From: Melampsora larici-populina 98AG31
Taxonomy: Eukaryota; Basidiomycota; Pucciniomycetes; Pucciniales; Melampsoraceae
DNA: 14,485 bases
Assembly (NCBI RefSeq): GCF_000204055.1
Contig: NW_006768787.1
Coordinates: 341,555-356,039 of the forward strand
Direction: 5' to 3'
Shown here one piece after another: positions 7,310 through 14,485 of the stretch. Position 1 is the stretch's first letter. Each line of letters opens with the position of its first letter. A model generated the notes under the pieces. It made no database searches. It was not told the origin of the DNA and was given only the letters and a program-made list of their open reading frames with translations. Made by a program: the position numbers and the translations under genes.

Positions 7310-7882
7310 CATGAAGCCCTCAAATTCACCTGAAAAGTCATCTCCCATGACCCAGTCTTTGAAAGTATCAAGCTCATCAGTCAGTACAAAAATTTCCAGA
7401 TGATCATTGGTCACATTATCCTCAGAAGAATTGTTTTTCTTTGTTGAGATTGACTTCTGTAATAGCGGTACACAAACATCTCAACACAACCTCAAAAACC
7501 CATCCAAAAAAACCCATGGCAACCCAATTGATTTTGAGTTTTTAGCGCTAAAAATCCAAAAATCAATTGGGTTGCCATGGGTTTTATCAGGTCAGGCTGA
7601 GATGTTTGTGTACTGTTAATGTTTGGCTGAGAGACCCATTTGCACTTGCAATATCATATTCAAGGTCTGGGCTTTCATCCAATTTTGTGCCTTTGACTTC
7701 AATAAACTCATCAGGGAAAACAAACCATCAACACTGCCTTCATGTGGAACAATCTCAAGAATCTTGATTGCTAGATTCTTGAGTGAGCTCGTGTCTGAAG
7801 TCAATGGCAAAATACGACAATGATCTATAGAACAAGTATCTACAAAGATTGGAGCACATATGAGATTGGTCAGCATCAGCAT
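7310..7882 (-). pseudogene. Decayed hAT-family transposase C-terminal region, interrupted by a foldback element
   Basis: On the minus strand the frame 7882-7616 contains LAIKILEIVPHEGSVDGLFS followed by a K/R/N-rich segment and a leucine-rich stretch. This resembles the hAT C-terminal dimerisation region (LA..I..I.P.S...ERxFS pattern) with key positions altered. The frame stops exactly at the edge of the foldback element 7465-7616. Beyond that, a second open stretch on the same strand (about 7435-7310, a different frame) encodes an acidic segment containing LTDELDTFKDWVMGDDFSGE, compatible with an acidic tail. Frameshifts and the insertion indicate a dead copy. The assignment is by motif resemblance only, and the N-terminal parts are not recognisable upstream. 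Confidence 0.4.
7465..7616. mobile_element. Foldback (near-palindromic) MITE, about 150 bp
   Basis: The sequence is a near-perfect palindrome centred on AGCGCT (7544-7549). The outer arms carry GTACACAAACATCTCA (7468) and its reverse complement ending at 7613. The inner arms carry AACCCATGGCAACCCAATTG and its reverse complement. The left arm is about 12 nt longer. TA lies at 7463-7464 and 7617-7618, a possible target duplication. A transcript would form one long hairpin. It interrupts the hAT relic. Confidence 0.65.
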
Positions 7883-7889
7883 CAGTCAA

Positions 7890-8990
7890 AGAAATTGGTT
7901 TGGAGACAACTTACATGAAACAGTTATGCTGAAGGGCAAGTCGCCATTGTGATATTGAGGTACTTGTGATTTTATAGCATAACCTTTTGATCAAGAGCAG
8001 TCCCATTTACATTCAAGCTCAACTGCTTGCAGGGTCATCCAGCTGACTGTGTGCTTTTGGAGGTAGCTGCCACTTGGTAGGCATGATGAAGTTTGTTCAA
8101 AGAAAAAAAGAGTATATTGAATGTTGATCAAACAAAACTTATTATGACCTCTCACTACACAGCCATAGGGTAAAAACATGCGCACAGGCCTTATTTTTGG
8201 ATGCTAGGCTGCATGCACCGTGTCTGTGTAGGCTTTGCTAGTCGACGAGCAAACATTAACTCCCTTTGAGGCAGAAAGGGAAGTTGTGCGCGCTCGTCAA
8301 CGAGCAAACACTACCTGGACCCGGTGATGCATATGCTTGCAGGCTCTGCGGGCTGCATGACTGCGCTGCCAAACATGTGCCACTGTCCACATGAATTGGC
8401 AAGCAGAAACATGATGCTGATAGAAATGAAGTTGATGAGAATATACCTAACTATGAGCATGTAAGTAGCAAAAGACTGGTATGGTTACAATTTTAAACCA
8501 GAGCAGAGGCTGGCACATGCATAAGCTTTAGACAGTTGTAGTTACATTTGAGAATATGGTGATATGCGGGATTCTTATATGGCATGTTCTGCTTATAAAC
8601 ATACTTATAATTAGATATAGTGGCCTTTGAATAGGAATTGAGTGAATAATAGGTTAAAGTATCAACACTGTCAATGGGTGTTGAGTTGAAGAACCCATGA
8701 AGCCCTCATTCTGGAATCAAGGTAATGAGATAAAGGAAGGGAGCAGAACTACAGCCTCAGGTTGAGAAGCAGTTTGAGGGTATGTAGGGAAGCAATTTTT
8801 CATAATGAATAGTTGACTATTTATAAAATTGGTATATTGAGTTGGAGAACATGTAAACAGCAATGAAAGGAGGTGTGGAGCAGAACTGATCAGAGGTTAT
8901 TGAGAAGGATAAGAGATGGACCATAGAGCATAGAGCAAAATGTTTGAGAATCATAAAAACAAAGATGATACATTCAACACTTTTAGTCTT
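7890..8990. other. Gene-free stretch with short CGAGCAAACA repeats
   Basis: No gene is recognised on either strand. GTC(G/A)ACGAGCAAACA occurs at 8241-8255 and 8296-8310, and the second copy is part of the palindrome GCTCGTCAACGAGC (8292-8305). The left part may include more of the hAT relic, but no motif could be followed. Confidence 0.35.
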
Positions 8991-8997
8991 TAATTGT

Positions 8998-9406
8998 TTG
9001 TTACAAGTAAAGCTCTTAGAGCACCCACTATGGTGGGAGTGTTTTATCGTAAAGTTTGCATTCCTGAGCGCAAAGTTTGACCATGCGTGTTTTACCAAAG
9101 TTGGTAACCGCATGAAATCCACTATGGGATGATTTATCGTCTGCTTTCCCTAGTTCCTACGATAAATCAAGTCGTAGGCTTGCGTAAATCTGAGCACACG
9201 AAGTGCAAGACTTGACGCAGCCGTACGGACCACAGGTCTGTAACAGGTGCATAGTGGACCTGTTGGTATTTTAGCATTAGGGTAACGCTAAATCACCGAG
9301 TTAACGCAACCATAGTGGGTGCTCTTACGCCTTCTTACGCCCAAGTCTGTACCCGGTTGTTACAAGTAAAGCTCTTACGCCTTCTTATGCCCAAGTCTGT
9401 CCCCGC
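8998..9406. repeat. 50-bp tandem duplication, first copy split by a MITE
   Basis: Copy 2 (9357-9406) begins TTGTTACAAGTAAAGCTC and runs through TTACGCCTTCTTATGCCC. Copy 1 is the same sequence divided into 8998-9018 and 9328-9356 by the MITE at 9019-9324, with a few substitutions. Removing the MITE and one TTA restores a direct tandem repeat with a 50-bp period. Confidence 0.75.
9019..9324. mobile_element. PIF/Harbinger-type MITE (306 bp) with TTA target duplication
   Basis: The termini are GAGCACCCACTATGG and its reverse complement, each flanked by TTA (9016-9018 and 9325-9327). A 3-bp TTA/TAA duplication is the mark of the PIF/Harbinger superfamily. The motif CCACTATGG or close variants recurs at 9025, 9119, 9250 and 9310. 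Internal hairpins occur at 9131-9140/9159-9168 and 9242-9248/9258-9264. No transposase is encoded. The intact second copy of the 50-bp tandem repeat serves as an empty site. Confidence 0.85.
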
Positions 9407-9409
9407 TCA

Positions 9410-9940
9410 TACTTGTAAGTATTGATCAACACAACTTTTTATTGGCTCTATTAGCCTGACAGACACTAGTAGGCTCACAATTATGAAGAGCATTTGAAAA
9501 GTATAACACTGCCAAACATGCTCCCCCAATAGACAAAAGATACTGAAGTCGTGTGTAACAAATACCAACTTCAAGATGATGCAATGGAGAATTGATATGA
9601 AACCAGTGTAAATGTAAATAAAATGGACTTCAGAAATCAAGATTACTCAAGGTTCAAGAGGATTATAAATAACTTCTGTAAGTCCATTTGATTAATTGAT
9701 TGATATTTATCAAATAATCAAGTCAAGGTTTTTGAAAATTCAAAACGAATTAATTTGTCCAAGTGTATGCGATTGATGAAAAGAAAACTCGAGTGTAAAA
9801 ATAGTCCACTGAATAGTCAAACAGCTCTATTAGTTGCCGTGAGTTGAGAATGTGTAACTACGTCTTGATGGTAGGTGATGTAAAAGCGATGTGGGGGTTG
9901 ATGATATGCAGGAGAAAAAATTAGATAGTGGATGATACCA
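9410..9940. other. Intergenic 3' flank of the multicopper oxidase gene
   Basis: A+T-rich sequence between the tandem duplication and the oxidase stop codon. It presumably includes the oxidase 3' untranslated region (minus strand). No gene or strong repeat is seen. Confidence 0.4.
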
Positions 9941-9941
9941 T

Positions 9942-12441
9942 TCAAAGCAACTCAACCGATGAAGACCGTGGAAGTCTAGATCTATAGCTTCGTGTGGTTC
10001 CTTTTTTCACTTTGGGCCTGTTGGGATCATGAGAGAAATATGATTGAGGTAGAGGAGGAGGTGTGGGTGTGCTATGGGAAGGGATGGAAGATTCAATATA
10101 CGCGAGGATAATGTGAGGCTGATGCGACTCAACGTACATGTATTCCTTGAGGAAGTCTTGCGGTAGTGGTGGGAGGTTCTCCATCCCAATCAGAAGTACT
10201 ACACCCATTCCCATGAAGGCATGCGGCTACAGAAAGGTACGGAAACAAAAAAATTAACATCATAGCTTATAACTTGAAGCGATAAGTACCAATCCAACGA
10301 TCAAAAGCAAACCCACCTGAATGTGACAATGGAGCAAAAATGCTCCCGGTGTCTCGGCCTTCATTCGCAATACCATCCATCCGGTTTGTGTACCAGTAGG
10401 TACAGTAGTATTCGAATAAGTAGCCCCTTTACCAGCGAAGACCATTTGGGTATCTCGAGCTATAGGTTGATGCTTTCTTGCGGCTTCTTGTTTAGCCAAT
10501 TCTTCATCACTAAAAGCCCCCAAGCCATTACCAACCACGTAGGCAGCTTGTCCGTGTAAACTAAGGAAGAAGTCATAGAGGTGTCAGACTTTTGTAAAAT
10601 GATTGAAGAGCTAAAAGTGAAGAAAAGGCTCACTGCCAAGGATGTGCTTCTGAGACATTAGTAGTTGAAGCAAGGTTAAGGAATACCATTTCAACGACCT
10701 CCCCTAATTTGATAGGATAAGCTCCTACAGTTGGATCAAACCCATTGTTTTTGGACGCTGCCTCATAATCAGGTTTGAGACCAGTGGTATAGGCGCGTAC
10801 AAGAAAGGGCAGCTGTGGTTCAGTTTCAACGTACTACATGAGAAATGGACACAATTGTCAGTGCTACGCCTTCATGCAAAAACGTCTGGAAGGTACAAAG
10901 GACTGACAGATTTTCCATTGACGAACCACTTTATGGTACCTTCAGGCGACTTGAGTTGCTGACCACTGATGATGATTCGGCGATTAACTTCGCTAGCTAG
11001 AGGCGCGCGTTCCTTTGGGTCTAGAGGTTCGAAGACATCCAGCAACCAAGGCACTTCTTCGTCAGGAAGCGGGACTAGCTTTTGGAATGCTGATAATTCT
11101 GGTGTAACCGCTCGACTGACGCGACTGGTTGGTGAGTTGATGGATATCGAGGCTTGTACGTCAACATCAGGTAATGAGGTATTGAGTTTGAGATCAAGGT
11201 CGTTTGTAGTGTGGCTCAGATCCAGGGAATTGGTTTCGGCATATCTCAATACGAAAGCACCATGGACTTTAGCAGGTCTCCATTTACTCTCAATTCGCCC
11301 CCAAAAGTCTCGTTTTCCGTTGAGTGCCTTCAACTTCGCTTCAGATTTAGTCTTCAAAAGGAATGAATAGCGTTGACCAGAATGGACTTCGATGTGATCG
11401 GTTTTGGCGGCTTTGACATAGCCGCCGTCGACCCCTATGACTTCCAAGTGCGGGTGATCCTCGAAAGCGAAGTAGAGAAAGGCAAGCGAAGTAATTCCAA
11501 TGACGCTGTTATTTGTGCGCGGAAAATGTAAGTGGCATGGAAACATGGCCTGATGATAGAAAAACGTGACTTACCGAACCCGATAGGTTGTGTCTGGCTT
11601 GACAAGTATGGTATGATGGTGACAATCTGATACACATCCATATTTAGCTGTACTAGGATCACAAGTTCCAAGCGCATTTCCATTGACGAGTAAACTTTGA
11701 GGTTCGCCTACCCATTTGAAGGGAGTTGAATGAAGGTTGGTCTCAATCTCTTCGTCCACCGTATGGTAGTAATCGCTCATGAGAAGCGTAATCTCATCAT
11801 CATAAGAGTAGGGCGGCTTTGTGTCGTCCTCCACGATGAAGGCTCCATGTGCAGTAGATAATTGGTTCCCAACGTGCGCGTGATAAATACTGATTTTGAA
11901 GTGCTTCAATATATTGCTCTCTCAAGAATGGAGAAGGAAGATAATGACTCACTAATTACCTGCGCTGCCAGGCTGGAGTTGAAATTCGTAATCGAAGTAA
12001 CCGCCATTAGGATTAATTGCAAACTGCTCAAAGGTAAAAAAGATTCAGAAAGATGTTTTGATGATTCATAAGTCTGATCGGGATTGGGGAGAGGATTACC
12101 TGAGCAGTTTTCTCTGTACCATCGGCGAATGGACTTCCGAACTGACTTAAACCATGAAAATGGATAGTGGAATTATGTTCAGGTAAGGTATTAATCACTC
12201 TGATCCAAAGCTTGTCTCCTTCTTTGAAGCGTAACTCTGGGCCTGGTGAGGTGCCATTGACAGTAACAGAAGGCCTTATGGTACAGTCGGCTTGAACATT
12301 AGTTTGAGAAATGACAAGGACCACATTTGGAGTGAAGCTATTCGATCCTACTGCAGGGGTGGTGGCGGCCGAGACTATAGAAAGCCAAGATGAAAGCAGC
12401 GGGGCTATGGCCACCGAGCGCATAATTATATGCGTAAACAT
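9942..12441 (-). CDS. Secreted multicopper oxidase, ascorbate-oxidase-like (seven exons)
   Basis: A blue copper oxidase that would couple oxidation of a reducing substrate to reduction of O2 to water. Exons (minus): 12441-12100, 12023-11953, 11889-11575, 11505-10908, 10833-10634, 10560-10317, 10226-9942, giving 684 aa; introns are 63-90 nt. The signal peptide is best explained from Met7 (MRSVAIAPLLSSWLSIVSA), so the true start may be 12423. Copper ligands: HFHG (H94, H96), YHAH (H141, H143), HPWHLHG (H506, H509, H511), HCHIQPHAFMGM (H586, C587, H588, H592, axial M597). HPWHLHG, HCHIxPH and GMGVV resemble plant and fungal ascorbate oxidases more than laccases. Three cupredoxin domains lie at about 40-160, 165-345 and 440-610. 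N-glycosylation sequons occur at N62 and N90 and elsewhere. A basic, Pro/Ser-rich tail of about 70 residues follows domain 3 and is unusual. Substrate is unknown; laccase or ferroxidase activity cannot be excluded. Confidence 0.92.
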
Positions 12442-12507
12442 AAGCTATGAAGATTGTTGCGACAGAACAATGTAAATGTCCACTCCTAAGGAAGAGGCAA
12501 TAAAATA

Positions 12508-12651
12508 GATAAACCCCGGATCAATGACGATATGAAGTAGAGATAGAAATATCTGTTGTATGATAATGATCAGGTGGCTGGATTGAAGTGTGCCAATTGA
12601 AGGATTGGATGGTGTTGATAGAAGCCGATAAAGCCCGGATTGATGACGATA
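12508..12651. promoter_or_regulatory. Two 25-bp direct repeats upstream of the oxidase gene
   Basis: Positions 12508-12532 and 12627-12651 share 22 of 25 bases, with the pattern GATAAA-CCCGGAT-ATGACGATA. They lie about 70 and 190 bp upstream of the oxidase start. Each begins with GATAA and ends with CGATA, the core recognised by fungal GATA zinc-finger regulators (nitrogen and iron control). Position and repetition suggest a cis-element. The regulator is inference. Confidence 0.4.
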
Positions 12652-12659
12652 CTTATATA

Positions 12660-13560
12660 TTTGGGATAAATAATGTCTCTTGCGTTTGATCAGACACTGC
12701 GATGGAGCTGATGTTTGCCAAGTAAAGAAATCGATGTTTATGAGTCGCGGTTCTCGGTTTTAAGATAGAAGATGATAGCTGTGCTTGATTAATATGGACA
12801 TATACCCAAGCCGGATTTGAAAGGTGTGAGGGATTAAACTTAGAAGTGGGCAAAGAAAGGGATTTGCATATGAAAGAGTGGAGAGTAAGGTATGCCGTTT
12901 GCTGCCGTTTGCTAAAATAAATGCTGCGTCGATATATAGTTCAAGATATTATATATGATCTATTATCCCCATCTGGGGTTGAGGATTTTTTGCGATAATG
13001 AATGTTACCAGGATGGAAATCTCAAGTTCATTTGAGCGATTTAAGACCCTGCGCGACGGGCTTGAAAGGATTGTATGTTTAAACACGCGGTTCTTTCTGC
13101 GAAAGGATGGAGGTAAGGATATCAAGCGGGCGTTTCAACCAATCATACACATAGGCTCGTCGCACGGCTCTCTAGAGGGAAAGAAGCTCCAAGAAAATAC
13201 GTACGGAGAAGTTAAAGTTGCGGCGTGTTGAAACTTCTTTTCCTTTGTATGACTTTTCATCTCCATGACACTACCGATACCGTACAGGTGATTCAGTTTT
13301 GATGGCGGCAAGAACCGGCCACCAGAACACCCAGTTCTTTGATTGAATAAGACGTACAATATGAAGCCGTGTGTTTGGTTCGTTCAGGTTCAAAAACCCT
13401 AGGCCCGGATCGAGTCCAAACTGGACCAAGAGGAGGTAGGAGGCGTGGAGATGGAGGAAGTTTCCCTTTGACGATGAGTGGTTTTGTGAATTTGCTCAAA
13501 CCAGGGTAAACAAGAAGACGTTCAGCTTGCAAGTTATAAATTCGCTCACGACTGACCACG
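12660..13560. other. Upstream intergenic region, no gene recognised
   Basis: A+T-rich around 12640-12990 and more mixed afterwards. Short open frames exist on both strands (for example 12998-13231 plus and 13559-13293 minus). None has a recognised domain, convincing splice structure or signal peptide. Confidence 0.35.
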
Positions 13561-13891
13561 GGAACTAAAGCAGCTTAAAGCCGCCAGCTCGACGAGCCTG
13601 TCAACAGCTCAACAACCTTCAAGAACCATGGTGCAAATATTCAAATTGGAGCAATGAACATGAACAGAACACGCTAGTTCAAATTGCCAAAGATTGCTCC
13701 CGGAAAGTGCACATCCTTGCACCTCGGTATGGTTATCACCGATGATCTTTATCAAATCTTCTGATCCATAAATGATCTCATTCTCAGCTCAACGCTGCGC
13801 AGTGATCAAAAAAGCTGAGAAAGTCGAGCTGTCCACGCACACTGGGTTCCGGAGGATACCGCCTGATACCGTACCGCAATCCGCATCAAGA

Positions 13892-13930
13892 TTCAATAGG
13901 CATCGATCTCATCGATGTGGATCTATTGAA
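13892..13930. repeat. Short hairpin around ATCGAT
   Basis: TTCAATAG at 13892 pairs with CTATTGAA ending at 13930, and CATCGAT/ATCGATG lies between them, so the segment folds into a compact stem-loop. No function is assigned. Confidence 0.35.
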
Positions 13931-14089
13931 CTTTCTAACACGACGGAGCACGTCAGTCAACAAAAGCAAAACCTTGAAGTAAGGACTTCTCTGCACTCTG
14001 TGACTCTCACTCAACTGGTGCTCAAGCAGGCTCAAGCTGCGTCAGGCGAAAACCGAGGCTGGAGCTTTGATCAATCTGCGTGCGTCAGG

Positions 14090-14172
14090 TCGTTCTCGAA
14101 AAGCTTGTCCAAGTTTTCCCGCCAAATTGCTCGAGTTTTGCGGGAAAACTCGAACAAGCTTCTCGAGAACGA
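14090..14172. repeat. Strong inverted repeat, 33-nt arms with a 17-nt spacer
   Basis: Arms 14090-14122 and 14140-14172 are reverse complements at 30 of 33 positions, sharing TCGTTCTCGA, AAGCTTGT and GTTTTCCCGC. The 17-nt spacer is 14123-14139. An open frame (13772-14254) runs across it, but a coding sequence that encodes both arms of a hairpin is doubtful. It could be a small foldback element or the source of a hairpin RNA. The rest of 13560-14485 shows no recognised gene. Confidence 0.6.
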
Positions 14173-14485
14173 ACATGCAAACATCGACTTCATTCACGAG
14201 ATGGCGAAAAAAGCTCACGCAAATGTTTGGAGCAGTTCACCCAAAATGGAGTAGTTCAATTTTGCATGTCGTCAGCGGCCAGCCGTGATTCGGAGTGGTT
14301 TGGCTCGGTGGGTTTTTGATCAGAATCCAAATCTGGACATGTTTGGCAACCCGCGGCCAAATTGTATCGCCTTGTCAACTACATGGTCGGATTGCACGGC
14401 AGCGTTTGAAAGGGGACAAATGTCAAATGTAGCAGGAATCAAATGTATAGCGCTTTCCACAGGCCAGCTTCAAGTTACATAATGT

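Noticed and set aside
8992..9410. CRISPR-like array from the repeated GCTCTTACGCC units
   Set aside because: There are only two copies of a 50-bp direct tandem duplication with no spacers, in a eukaryotic sequence.
10969..11370. 133-codon open frame on the plus strand
   Set aside because: It lies antisense to exon 4 of the multicopper oxidase, whose frame carries family-consistent sequence. This one shows no recognised motif.
13772..14254. 160-codon open frame on the plus strand
   Set aside because: It encodes both arms of a 33-nt hairpin and has no recognised domain, signal peptide or splice context. A gene is not supported.
14360..14470. Repeated CIALST peptide pattern in the last open frame
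   Set aside because: The underlying bases match at only about 12 of 17 positions and no family is suggested. Likely chance.

Overview
The window looks like a piece of a fungal nuclear genome, most likely a basidiomycete and plausibly a rust (Pucciniales). The grounds are two multi-exon genes with short GT-AG introns of 63-92 nt, an A+T-rich background, and long intergenic stretches full of small terminal-inverted-repeat (TIR) elements. The kingdom-level call is firm. The rust assignment is inference.

Two genes can be reconstructed with confidence. On the plus strand, 4325-5632 (six exons, 302 codons) encodes the mitochondrial Rieske iron-sulfur subunit of complex III, with both cluster boxes intact. 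On the minus strand, 12441-9942 (seven exons, 684 codons) encodes a secreted three-domain multicopper oxidase of the ascorbate-oxidase-like type, with all copper ligands visible. They lie about 4.3 kb apart, are transcribed toward each other, and show no sign of working together.

The rest is gene-poor and repeat-rich. Positions 485-2070 hold a 1.1-kb TA-flanked TIR element (715-1824) with a second TA-flanked element (966-1220) inside it, bordered by two GC-rich islands that share a motif. Positions 2100-2600 have LTR- or promoter-like features. Positions 5939-6557, just downstream of the Rieske gene, are a 619-bp TIR element with about 74-bp arms and two convergent tRNA-like (A box/B box) modules. 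Positions 6770-7140 are a GC-rich inverted repeat. Positions 7310-7882 look like a decayed hAT transposase end, split by a long foldback element (7465-7616). Positions 9019-9324 are a Harbinger-type MITE inserted in one copy of a 50-bp tandem duplication, so the second copy preserves the empty site. Upstream of the oxidase is a pair of 25-bp direct repeats. The right end (13560-14485) holds strong hairpins but no recognisable gene.

No rRNA, intact tRNA, CRISPR array or bacterial-type operon was seen. The least explained object is the TIR element carrying the paired tRNA-like modules.
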